In this document: piece after piece, positions 24,917-32,502 of the stretch
Numbering within the stretch: the first letter of the stretch is position 1
Layout: every line of letters begins with the position of its first letter
DNA from: Glycomyces paridis
Lineage (GTDB): Bacteria; Actinomycetota; Actinomycetes; Mycobacteriales; Micromonosporaceae
Length of the DNA: 64,000 nt
Direction: 5' to 3'
Assembly (NCBI RefSeq): GCF_004912155.1
Contig: NZ_STGX01000009.1
Location: 57,578-121,577 of the forward strand
Translations under genes and position numbers: made by a program
The notes under the pieces: model-generated
What the model was told of the DNA's origin: nothing
Seen by the model: the letters and a program-made list of their open reading frames with translations, nothing else
Database searches by the model: none

Positions 24917-25030
24917 ATGAACGGATTCCTGGACGCCACCACCGCCGTGAGCCTCGTGCTCCTGGCCGTGTTCCTCGTCGCCGGCATCGCCGCGCCCTTC
25001 CTCCCCGCCCAGCGAAAGGACCGCCGATGA
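24917..25030 (+). CDS. 37-residue membrane peptide heading an ABC operon
   Basis: ATG 24917 opens MNGFLDATTAVSLVLLAVFLVAGIAAPF, one transmembrane helix with a basic tail (QRKDRR). Its TGA overlaps the ATG of the ABC ATPase as ATGA, so the genes are translationally coupled. Small hydrophobic peptides at the start of ABC or kinase operons often modulate the transporter. No family is recognised. Confidence 0.65.
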   Translation: MNGFLDATTAVSLVLLAVFLVAGIAAPFLPAQRKDRR

Positions 25031-25803
25031 GGCCGCCCATGCTCACCGCCCGTGCGCTCGTCAAGCGCTTCGGGACCGCCCCGGCCCTCGACGGGGTCGA
25101 CTTCCACGCCGCGCCCGGCGAGTCGGTCGCCGTCACCGGGCCCAGCGGCTCCGGCAAGTCCACGCTCCTGCACTGCCTCGCCGGGATCATGCGCCCCGAC
25201 GACGGCGAGGTCCGCCTCTTCGACGAACGCATCGACTCGCTCTCGGAGCGCCGCCGCAGTCATTTGCGGCGCACCCGCTTCGCGTTCCTCTTCCAGTTCG
25301 GGCAGCTCCTGCCCGAACTGCCCGCGGAGGAGAACGTCGCCCTGCCGCTCATGCTCGACGGGCGCTCGCGCCGCGACTCGCTCGAACCGGCGCGCGCCGA
25401 ACTGCGTCGCCTCGGCCTCGAAGGCAAGGAGCAGCGCCGGCCGGGCGAACTCTCCGGCGGCGAGGCCCAGCGTGTCGCGCTCGCGCGCGCGCTCGTCGTG
25501 CGCCCCGCCGTGGTCTTCGCCGACGAACCGACCGGCGCGCTCGACCGCGCCACCGGCGACCAGGTCATGGGCGTCCTGCTCGACACGGTCGCCGAACTCG
25601 ACGCCGCGCTCGTCGTCGTCACCCACGACCCCCGCATCGCCGCCCGCTGCACGCGCACCATCGAGATCAGGGACGGGCGCCTCAGCGGCGCCCCGCGTAC
25701 CGGCGACGGCTTCGACGGCTTCGCCGGGACGGCCCCGGCCGGGCCCGCCCCGGATTCGGCGGGGCGCTTCGGCCACGAACCGGTCGCCGAGGTCTGGCGA
25801 TGA
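25027..25803 (+). CDS. ABC transporter ATPase (FtsE/MacB/BceA class)
   Basis: The 258-residue protein has Walker A GPSGSGKST, Q-loop LFQFGQLLPEL, signature LSGGEAQRVALARAL, Walker B VVFADEPTGALD and switch VVTHDPR. It overlaps the permease at 25800 by 4 bases (ATGA). The C-terminal tail is Gly/Ala/Pro-rich. It powers an FtsX-like exporter or mechanotransmission system. The lone kinase upstream on the other strand recalls BceRS-BceAB antibiotic-sensing modules, but the kinase class differs from BceS. Confidence 0.9.
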   Translation: MRPPMLTARALVKRFGTAPALDGVDFHAAPGESVAVTGPSGSGKSTLLHCLAGIMRPDDGEVRLFDERIDSLSERRRSHLRRTRFAFLFQFGQLLPELPAEENVALPLMLDGRSRRDSLEPARAELRRLGLEGKEQRRPGELSGGEAQRVALARALVVRPAVVFADEPTGALDRATGDQVMGVLLDTVAELDAALVVVTHDPRIAARCTRTIEIRDGRLSGAPRTGDGFDGFAGTAPAGPAPDSAGRFGHEPVAEVWR

Positions 25804-27767
25804 CCGAACTCGCCTGGCGCCTCACCCGCCTCGGCGGTCGCCGCGCCCTCCTCAGCACCGGCCTCACCGCCCTCGCGGTCGCCGTCGCGACGCTCCTCCT
25901 CCAGTTCGCCGTCGCCGGGAACTTCGCGTTCGCCGAACGCGCCGACCGCACCTCGTGGCGCGAGCCGGTCGCCGCCGAAACCGACGCGTCTGCGATCATC
26001 GCCACCGCCGCCGACCACTTCGGCGGCGCCACCGTCACGCGCGTCGACCTCGCCGCGCTCACCGACGACGCGCCCGTCCCGCCCGGCCTCGACGCGTTCC
26101 CCGCCCCCGGCGAGGTGTGGCTCTCGCCCGCCGCCGCCGACCTCCTCGACGGCGCGCCCGCCGCCGACTTCCTCGCCCGCTACGGCGACGCCCACGTGGC
26201 CGGAGAGCTCGGCGAAGCGGCCCTCGCCCACCCGAACGAACTCGTCGCCGTCGTCGGCCGCGACGACGACGACCCCGCGATGACCACCGACCGGTACAAC
26301 GCCGACGCCGTCTCGCCGCGCGCCTTCGACGCCTACACGGGCGGCACCCCCGACACCGTGTACGGCTTCTACCAGATCCTCATGGCCCTCGCCGCCGTGC
26401 TCATGGCCGTGCCCGCCGCGGTCTTCGGTGCGGCCGCCGCCCGCCTCACCGTCTCGCGCCGCGACGAGCGCCTTGCCGCGCTGCGCCTCATCGGCGCCAC
26501 GCCCGCGCAGGTCGTGCGGCTCACCCTCATCGAGACGACGCTTGCGGCCGCTGCCGGGTCCCTCGTCGGCACGGTCGCCTGGCTGCTCAGCACGCCGCTG
26601 TTCGCGCTCATACCCATCGACGGCGGCCGCTGGTACGTCGCCGACCTGTGGGCCGGGGCGCCCTGGACCGCCGCGGTCGCGGTCGCCGTGCCCGTCCTCG
26701 TCGCCGTCTCCGCGCTCATCGGCCTCCGCAGCGTCGTCATCAGTCCGCTGGGGGTCGCCCGGCGTGTGAAACCCAAGGGCCTCAAGACCATCCGCGTCGT
26801 CGTGTTCGCGGTTCTCGCGTTCGCGTTCATGGTCGGCTCGCAGGCGATGGGCGGCAGCATGGTCGCGGTCGCGGTGATGCTGGTCCTGTTCGGCGGCACG
26901 CTCGCCGCCGTCAACCTCGTCGGGCCGTGGATCGTCCAGCGGCTCGGCAAGGTCCTGGCGCGCACGGCGAGGACCCCGGCGCGGCTCCTGGCCGCTCGGC
27001 GCCTCGCCGAGGACCCCCGGTCGGCGTGGCGGGCCGTCTCGGGCGTCGCGATCGCCGGTTTCATCGCCGGGTCGGTCGCGATGTTCCCGATGGTCATCAC
27101 CGACACCGACGTCCAGGAGACCGAGACGATCGCCGCGATGGTCCCCGCCGACGACGCGGAGGCCCTCGCCGCCGACCTGACCGCCGCGCTCGGCGCCGGC
27201 GCGGAGGTCGCCGTCGTGGAATCGAGCGGGTTCCTCACCGCCGACGACGGGGCCGCGGTGATCGAGGCGACCGCCGCGGGCGCCGACCTGGAGTCGGTGC
27301 GCTCGACCATGACCGCGGTCCTCCCCGGCGACCCGCCCGAACGCGAGATCGACTCCAGCATCATGTCGAACCGGCTCATCGGCTCCGTCCGCACCGGCGT
27401 CACCGTCGTCCTCGCCGTGGTCTTCGCCACCGCCGCCGTCTCGGCCGCGATCAGCGCGATCGGCTCGGTCCTCGACCGCCGCCAGACCTACCGGCTCCTG
27501 CACCTGGCCGGAACCCCGCAGCAGGTTCTCGACCGGGCCCGCAGGCAGGAGACGGTGCTGCCGCTCGCCTTCATCGGCGGCGCGTCGATCCTCACCGGCA
27601 TGATCCTCACCTTCCCCGTCATCGGGGCGATGGGCTTCGACGCGAGCGGCCTGCTCATCCTCACCGCCACGGTCGCCCTCGGCGTCACCGCCGTCATCGC
27701 CGCGGGAAGCCTCTCCCGGCCCCTGCTGCGCTCGGCGATGCTGGACGTGAGCCCCCGACCCGACTGA
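25800..27767 (+). CDS. FtsX-like ABC permease (655 aa)
   Basis: ATG 25800 overlaps the ATPase stop. One N-terminal helix (about 18-40) is followed by an outer domain to about residue 190. Then come two FtsX-type four-helix modules, centred near residues 195-320 with RLTVSRRDERLAALRLIGATPAQVVRLTLIE and near 540-640 with SVLDRRQTYRLLHLAGTPQQVLDRARRQE, and a second extracellular domain between. Family members export lipids or peptides or transmit a signal. The partner ATPase and peptide are directly upstream. Confidence 0.9.
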   Translation: MTELAWRLTRLGGRRALLSTGLTALAVAVATLLLQFAVAGNFAFAERADRTSWREPVAAETDASAIIATAADHFGGATVTRVDLAALTDDAPVPPGLDAFPAPGEVWLSPAAADLLDGAPAADFLARYGDAHVAGELGEAALAHPNELVAVVGRDDDDPAMTTDRYNADAVSPRAFDAYTGGTPDTVYGFYQILMALAAVLMAVPAAVFGAAAARLTVSRRDERLAALRLIGATPAQVVRLTLIETTLAAAAGSLVGTVAWLLSTPLFALIPIDGGRWYVADLWAGAPWTAAVAVAVPVLVAVSALIGLRSVVISPLGVARRVKPKGLKTIRVVVFAVLAFAFMVGSQAMGGSMVAVAVMLVLFGGTLAAVNLVGPWIVQRLGKVLARTARTPARLLAARRLAEDPRSAWRAVSGVAIAGFIAGSVAMFPMVITDTDVQETETIAAMVPADDAEALAADLTAALGAGAEVAVVESSGFLTADDGAAVIEATAAGADLESVRSTMTAVLPGDPPEREIDSSIMSNRLIGSVRTGVTVVLAVVFATAAVSAAISAIGSVLDRRQTYRLLHLAGTPQQVLDRARRQETVLPLAFIGGASILTGMILTFPVIGAMGFDASGLLILTATVALGVTAVIAAGSLSRPLLRSAMLDVSPRPD

Positions 27768-27905
27768 ACCGGGCGAGAAACCAGCCCAGCGCACACGATC
27801 AGGGGGCCGGACGACCGGCCCGACCACGCGGCGAACCCGCCTGGTTCTGGAGGCGCCGCATGGCCCGCGAGACCCTCATCAGGGGGCTCGACGACCGGCC
27901 CGGCG

Positions 27906-27952
27906 GACCCGTCTGGGGCACGGCACCTGCGGTGCCGTGCCCCAGACGGGTC
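27906..27952 (+). terminator. 21-bp perfect stem-loop
   Basis: Arms 27906-27926 and 27932-27952 are exact reverse complements with loop CTGCG. It lies 139 bases after the permease stop and is the likely operon terminator. Confidence 0.75.
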
Positions 27953-28209
27953 GATGCGTTCACCACCCACCTCCGTGTCTCACCACCCACCGCCTCCCTC
28001 TGATCAGCCGCCCGCACCATCCCGCCGGGCCCGGGATTCCAACCGACCATCGATCCGTCGTGTCGTCCGCACCCGCCGTCGATCCGGACCCGAACAGGGC
28101 GATCAGCGCCGGCCGCTTCGCGCCGCATACGGTCCGGGGTCGTGTCACCGCTCGGTGTGGCGGTTCCTGCGCCGTCCCGGAAATCGCGCTACAACTGAAG
28201 GGTGTGATA

Positions 28210-28225
28210 GTTAGGGAGCCCTAAC
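28210..28225. promoter_or_regulatory. Candidate IdeR/DmdR1-type iron box
   Basis: The site GTTAGGGAGCCCTAAC is an inverted repeat (7-base arms, 2-base centre), 82 bases before the siderophore-interacting protein start. Actinobacterial iron-repressor sites are built from TTAGG...CCTAA half-sites with a longer centre, so the match is partial. Iron control of this gene class is well established, which supports the call. Confidence 0.5.
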
Positions 28226-28306
28226 CACGCCTTCCGCGACGAGGCCGCCAGTCGGCTCGCAGGCTTCGCCGGACCGTACTGCGAGCCGCGCTTTTGAGGA
28301 GCCCCT

Positions 28307-29344
28307 ATGGCGGAACGCCGAGGACGCAGGACCCCGAACATCAAGACGGCCGCCGTGGTGCGGACCGAGCGGGTCACCCCGCACATGATCCGCGTGGTCC
28401 TCGGCGGCGAGGGCCTGGCGGACTTCGAGTGCGGCGAGTTCACCGACCACTACCTGAAGCTCCAGTTCCCGGTCGAGGGCGTCGAGTACCCCGAGCCGTT
28501 CGACCTCGCCCGCATCCGCGAGGAACTCCCACCCGAGCAATGGCCGGTCAGCCGCACCTACACGGTGCGCCGCTGGGACCCCGCCGCGCGGGAGCTGTGG
28601 ATCGACTTCGTCTACCACGGCGACGAGGGCGTCGCGGGCCCGTGGGCCGCGAACGCCCAGCCCGGGACGCTGCTCCGCTTCGCCGGACCCGGCGGCGGCT
28701 ACGCCCCCGACTCCGGCGCCGACTCGCACCTGCTGATCGGCGACGAGAGCGCGGTCCCCGCGATCGCCTCGGCGGTCGAGCACCTGGCCCCCGGGGCCCG
28801 GGCGCGGGTGTTCATCGAGGTCGAGGACCCCGAGGAGGAGCAGCAGTTCAAGTCCGCGGGCGACGTGCTCGTGACCTGGATCCACCGCGGCGACGCCCCG
28901 GTCGGCGAGCGGCTGGTCGCGGCGGTGCGCGGCTTCGAGTTCCCCGAGGGCGCGGTGCAGGCCTTCGTGCACGGCGAGGCCGGCTTCGTGCGCGAGATCC
29001 GCCGGTACCTCAGGTTCGAGCGCGAGATCCCGCGCGAGCGGCTGTCCATCTCCGGGTACTGGCGGCTCGGCCACAACGAGGACGGCTGGCAGTCCTCCAA
29101 ACGCGAATGGAACAAGGTCGACGAGGCCGACGAGGCCCGCGCCGAAGGCGCGTTAGCGAAACCGGTTCTGGTTCTTGCGGGGCGGTCGGACTGTACGGGT
29201 CCGGCCGCCCCGCGCTCCGCGGGGGAGCGGCTGCGGCGGGGACCGGGCGCGGGCGGCTTCCCGCGCGCGATCGTGGAATGGCGACGTTCGCGAAACCCCT
29301 CTGTCGCCGCCATCCCGCCGCAACCGGATGGCCTTCTTTTTTGA
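28307..29344 (+). CDS. Siderophore-interacting (ferric-siderophore reductase) protein with repeat-encoded tail
   Basis: ATG 28307 follows GAGGAG. Residues about 12-150 form the FAD-binding SIP domain with SRTYTVRRWDP and the following YHGDEGVAGPWA; residues about 151-283 form the NAD(P)H-binding part, ending SISGYWRLGHNEDGWQSSKREW. The protein reduces Fe(III)-siderophore in the cytoplasm. The last 57 residues (from about 289) are translated from the 288-base repeat copy at 29170-29457, are Arg/Pro-rich and lack family similarity, so the native end was probably replaced when the repeat inserted. Confidence 0.85.
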   Translation: MAERRGRRTPNIKTAAVVRTERVTPHMIRVVLGGEGLADFECGEFTDHYLKLQFPVEGVEYPEPFDLARIREELPPEQWPVSRTYTVRRWDPAARELWIDFVYHGDEGVAGPWAANAQPGTLLRFAGPGGGYAPDSGADSHLLIGDESAVPAIASAVEHLAPGARARVFIEVEDPEEEQQFKSAGDVLVTWIHRGDAPVGERLVAAVRGFEFPEGAVQAFVHGEAGFVREIRRYLRFEREIPRERLSISGYWRLGHNEDGWQSSKREWNKVDEADEARAEGALAKPVLVLAGRSDCTGPAAPRSAGERLRRGPGAGGFPRAIVEWRRSRNPSVAAIPPQPDGLLF

Positions 29345-29457
29345 TATCTACTAAACCCGGTACGCCAAGGCACGGCAACAAAACTTTCCAGCCTGTGGAT
29401 AACTTCGCGAAGGATGCTTAGATTGCCTGCTCGCATAGGGCAGAGTTATCCACAGGG
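29170..29457 (+). repeat. 288-base dispersed repeat, copy 1 (inverted relative to copy 2)
   Basis: By hand alignment the segment matches the reverse complement of 63349-63636 over its full length with 6 mismatches and no gaps. It begins GGTTCTTGCGGGGCGG and ends TTATCCACAGGG. It contains a GC-rich hairpin at about 29176-29212, a CTTCTTTTTT run at 29333-29342, and a 13-bp inverted repeat with two DnaA boxes (29392-29456). Its ends are not terminal inverted repeats. It overlaps the 3' end of the SIP gene. Confidence 0.9.
29392..29456. promoter_or_regulatory. Inverted pair of perfect DnaA-box 9-mers (in repeat copy 1)
   Basis: CCTGTGGATAACT (29392-29404) and AGTTATCCACAGG (29444-29456) are exact reverse complements. 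Each includes the consensus DnaA box TTATCCACA, at 29394-29402 (complement) and 29446-29454. Binding by DnaA is inferred from the 9-mer identity only. Confidence 0.6.
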
Positions 29458-29509
29458 CCCTGGGTGCGCGGTATTGGCGGGCGTTGCGGATTGAGGGAGC
29501 CGCCCCGGT

Positions 29510-30028
29510 TCAGGCCCGGTTCCGCTTCTCGTAGTAGCGGCGGTACCAGGGCTCCCAGCCGTGCTGGGCGAACCACTGGTTCGCGGAGCCGGTCACCAGG
29601 AGCACCACCGAGCCGAGCGCCGGGATCACCGCGAAGGGCACCGTGACCAGTGCCAGGGCCTGGTTGCCGAGGAGGCCCGTGCCCACCGCGATCGACGCGC
29701 CGAGCGCGGTTTCCAGGACCGCCAGACCGATCTGCGCCCAGCGTTTCCCGGCGCCGATGCCCCAGGTCAGCACCCCGAGGATCACGGCGGCGCCGAGCAT
29801 CGTCCACCCGGCGAGCTGCACCGCGAACGCGTCGTCGTGCAGCACCGCCACATCGGCGTCGGTGAAGAACTCCAGCAGCCGCGTCAGCCACGTCCCCAGC
29901 GACCCGACCGTGCTCAAGGTCGTACCGATGCCGAACAGGGTCACCACTTGCAGGAAGGCGATCGTCTGGGCGCCCTTGACGGGGCCGGGGGTCTCGTAGA
30001 GCGGCTCGGGCGCGTCGGCAGGGGTCAT
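29510..30028 (-). CDS. Four-helix membrane protein (172 aa)
   Basis: ATG 30028 was chosen because GGAG lies 6 bases upstream; an in-frame TTG at 30043 is weaker. Hydrophobic helices lie near residues 20-45, 70-92, 102-122 and 128-150. The N-terminus is Pro-rich (TPADAPEPLYETPGPVKGAQ) and the C-terminus is basic/aromatic (WEPWYRRYYEKRNRA). It lies downstream of the three LCP genes on the same strand but is separated from them by about 90 bases. No family is recognised with confidence. Confidence 0.7.
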   Translation of the reverse strand: MTPADAPEPLYETPGPVKGAQTIAFLQVVTLFGIGTTLSTVGSLGTWLTRLLEFFTDADVAVLHDDAFAVQLAGWTMLGAAVILGVLTWGIGAGKRWAQIGLAVLETALGASIAVGTGLLGNQALALVTVPFAVIPALGSVVLLVTGSANQWFAQHGWEPWYRRYYEKRNRA

Positions 30029-30117
30029 CGCGGGCTCCAACAAAGCAGGGAACCCCAGGTTAGGCCCGATCGGCCACCGGTGGGGAGCCGGAGCCCCACG
30101 GGCCGTTCACATCGGGG

Positions 30118-31230
30118 TCAGTCGACGGTCCCGGTCGACTCCTCGGTCGTCGGGGTCTCCGCGGGCACCGTGGCGGCGTTCCCGGTCTGCTTGACCCACT
30201 CGGGGTGCTGGGCGATCCACTCGCTCATCGTGTCCTCCTGGAGCGCCGTCCACAGCGCGTCGGCCGCGATCTGCTGCTCGCCCTCGGCGATGACCTCCGA
30301 GGAGCCGACGTCGGTCTCCTGGGACGTGGCCGGGACCCGGATCGAGGTGATGTCGCCGGGGTCGATGCCGCGCAGGTTGACGGCGAGGTCGGTGACCGTG
30401 AGGCCGTCCGGCAGGTCCAGGGTGAGCTTGGAGCCCAGGCCGTTGAGGACGTCGGTGAGCTTCGCCGGGTCCTTGTGGTACCCGTCGGCCTTCAGCTCGG
30501 TGATGAGCGCCTTGATGGCCTGCTGCTGCATGGCTTGGCGCCCGTAGTCGCCCCACAGGCCCTTCTCGTAGTCCTCGGGGTCGTCCCACGGGTAGCGCTG
30601 GCGGATGAGGTCGAGGGCCTCTTCCTTGCTGTAGTCGTTGCAGCCCTCGGGGAAGACGCGGTTGTCGCCGTGGATCGAGGTGATCTCGTGCCAGGGGCAC
30701 AGCTCGACGGTCCCGACGAGGTCGACCAGGTCCATGAACCCCTCGAAGTCCACAGTGGCTCCCATGTGGAATTCGACGCCGGTGAGGTTGTAGATCGTCT
30801 GCACCACGTTGGCGCGCGTGACGTCCCAGTCGTCGGAGATCGAGGCGGCGTGGTTGAGCTTCTGCATGCAGGTGTTGTTGCCCCAGTCGGGGCCGCAGTC
30901 GGGGATCTCGACGTACAGGTCGCGGGGGAGCGACACCATCGAGACGTCGGTCAGGTCCTCGTTGATGTGCACCATGATCATGGTGTCCGAGCGGGTCGAG
31001 CCGCCCTGCTTGTCGACGCCGAGCACCAGGATGTTCAAGGGGCCGCTGATGTCCTCGACGTCCATGTCCGCCTGGGCGTCGCCGAGGATGTCCTCGTGCT
31101 CGATCGCGTTGTTCGCGGCGTTGAGGCCGTACTGGGTCACCGCCGCCGCGCCGCCGGCGACCACCAGGGTCACCCCGCCCGCGTACAACATCACATGTGC
31201 CCACCAGGGAGCGTTGCTCTTGCCAGCCAT
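30118..31230 (-). CDS. LytR-CpsA-Psr family protein, tandem copy 1
   Basis: The 370-residue protein has an N-terminal membrane helix (about 12-35) and an extracellular LCP domain with LNILVLGVDKQGG, TRSDTMIMVHIN, SLPRDLYVEIPDCG and LDLIRQRY. These include the Asp/Arg residues that bind the polyprenyl-pyrophosphate donor in LCP phosphotransferases. Two Cys pairs are visible: CGPDWGNNTC, and CPWHE with PEGC. LCP proteins attach wall polymers to peptidoglycan. It is one of three close tandem paralogues. Confidence 0.92.
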   Translation of the reverse strand: MAGKSNAPWWAHVMLYAGGVTLVVAGGAAAVTQYGLNAANNAIEHEDILGDAQADMDVEDISGPLNILVLGVDKQGGSTRSDTMIMVHINEDLTDVSMVSLPRDLYVEIPDCGPDWGNNTCMQKLNHAASISDDWDVTRANVVQTIYNLTGVEFHMGATVDFEGFMDLVDLVGTVELCPWHEITSIHGDNRVFPEGCNDYSKEEALDLIRQRYPWDDPEDYEKGLWGDYGRQAMQQQAIKALITELKADGYHKDPAKLTDVLNGLGSKLTLDLPDGLTVTDLAVNLRGIDPGDITSIRVPATSQETDVGSSEVIAEGEQQIAADALWTALQEDTMSEWIAQHPEWVKQTGNAATVPAETPTTEESTGTVD

Positions 31231-31301
31231 GCCTCTCCAAGGGTCAGGGGAGCATTATCCAATACCCCTCAGGTTCGCGCCGACCCCAGGGCCCGCCCGC
31301 G

Positions 31302-32420
31302 CTAGTCGGTGCCCCCCGCGGGCGTCGTGGCCTCCTCGCCGGTGGGCGTCTCGGTCGCCTCGGTCTCGCTCTTGACCCATCCGGGGTTCGCGGCGATCCA
31401 CTGGTCGAGTGTGTCGTTCTTGAGCGCCTCCCACAGCGCGTCGGCGGCGGCCTGCTCCTCGCCCTCGTGAATGCGCACGATGTCGAGCGGATCGTCGTCC
31501 CATTGGATCCGCTCGGGCGTGGACGGCACCTGGATCGAGGTGATCGCGTCGGGGTCGAGGTCCCGCAGGTTCACCACCAGGTCGGTGATCGACAGCTCAT
31601 TGGGTTTGTCGATGGTGAGCGAGCCGCCGAAGCCTTCGAGGATCTCGGTCAACTTGGCCGGATCCTTGTGGTAGCCGTCGGCCTTCAGCTCGGTGATCAG
31701 GGACCGGATCGCCTGCTGCTGCATGGCCTGGCGCCCGTAGTCGCCGCCGCGGCCCTCCGCCCAGTCAGAGTCCAGCTTCCAGCCGTAGCGCTGGCGGATG
31801 AGGTCGAGCGACTCGTCCTTGTCGTAGTAGGCGCACCCCTCGGGGAAGACGCGCTTCTCGCCGTGGATCGACTGTATCTCGTGCCAGGGACACAGCTCGA
31901 TCTCGCCGACGAGGTCGACGAGGTCGAGGAATCCGTTGAAGTCGACCGTCGCGCCCAGATGGAAGTCGACCCCGGTGAGGTCGAAGATCGTCTCGACCAC
32001 GTTGGGGCGCGTGACCTCCCAGTCGTCGGAGATCGACGCGGCGTGGTTGATCTTGAACTCGCAGGGGCTGTTCATGGTCGGCCCGCAGTCGGGGATCTCC
32101 ACCCACAGGTCGCGCGGCAGCGAGATCATCGACGCCTCGGTGAGCTCCTCATTGACATGAACGATGATCATCGTGTCCGAGCGCGTCGTGGCACCCTGCT
32201 TGTCGACGCCGAGTACCAGGATGTTCAGCGGGCCCTCGAGGTTGTCGACGTCGACTTCGGCCTGGTGCTCGCCGAGAATGTCCTCCTCAGGCACGGCGCT
32301 GTTCGCCGCGTTGAGGCCGTACTGCGTGACCGCCGCGGTGCCGCCGGCGACGACCAGCGTCAAGCCGCCGGTGTACAACATCAGGTGCGCCCACCAGGGC
32401 GCGCCGCTCTTGCCGGCCAT
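31302..32420 (-). CDS. LytR-CpsA-Psr family protein, tandem copy 2
   Basis: The 372-residue product is very similar to copy 1: the N-terminus MAGKSGAPWWAHLMLYTGG is nearly the same, followed by LNILVLGVDKQGATTRSDTM, SLPRDLWVEIPDCGP and CPWHEIQSIHGEKRVFPEGC. It keeps both Cys pairs (CGPTMNSPC and CPW...PEGC). The 71-base gap to copy 1 is short, so the genes probably form one transcript with copy 3 upstream. It is probably a wall-polymer transferase with overlapping or substrate-specific function. Confidence 0.92.
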   Translation of the reverse strand: MAGKSGAPWWAHLMLYTGGLTLVVAGGTAAVTQYGLNAANSAVPEEDILGEHQAEVDVDNLEGPLNILVLGVDKQGATTRSDTMIIVHVNEELTEASMISLPRDLWVEIPDCGPTMNSPCEFKINHAASISDDWEVTRPNVVETIFDLTGVDFHLGATVDFNGFLDLVDLVGEIELCPWHEIQSIHGEKRVFPEGCAYYDKDESLDLIRQRYGWKLDSDWAEGRGGDYGRQAMQQQAIRSLITELKADGYHKDPAKLTEILEGFGGSLTIDKPNELSITDLVVNLRDLDPDAITSIQVPSTPERIQWDDDPLDIVRIHEGEEQAAADALWEALKNDTLDQWIAANPGWVKSETEATETPTGEEATTPAGGTD

Positions 32421-32502
32421 CGTGCTCCAAAGGGCTCGGGGGGAGAGTTCCCAGTACAGGACGCGGCGGGACGCGCCCGCGGTTGCCTCCCCCGCGGCGC
32501 CG

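Larger units (their letters stand above)
27768..28306. other. 539-base intergenic stretch with repeat, hairpin and iron box
   Basis: No gene is supported. It holds a 25-base imperfect direct repeat (27798-27822 and 27878-27902, two differences), a 21-bp perfect hairpin (27906-27952), and the putative IdeR-type box at 28210-28225 next to the siderophore-interacting protein gene. The middle part 27960-28190 shows nothing notable. Confidence 0.6.

Noticed and set aside
23591-27767. A complete BceRS-BceAB module
   Set aside because: The kinase is of the HisKA_3 class, not the two-helix BceS type, and no response regulator gene is present.
29170-29457. A classical MITE or insertion sequence
   Set aside because: The repeat ends are not inverted repeats of each other, no target duplication is evident, and the only inverted repeat is internal (the DnaA-box pair).
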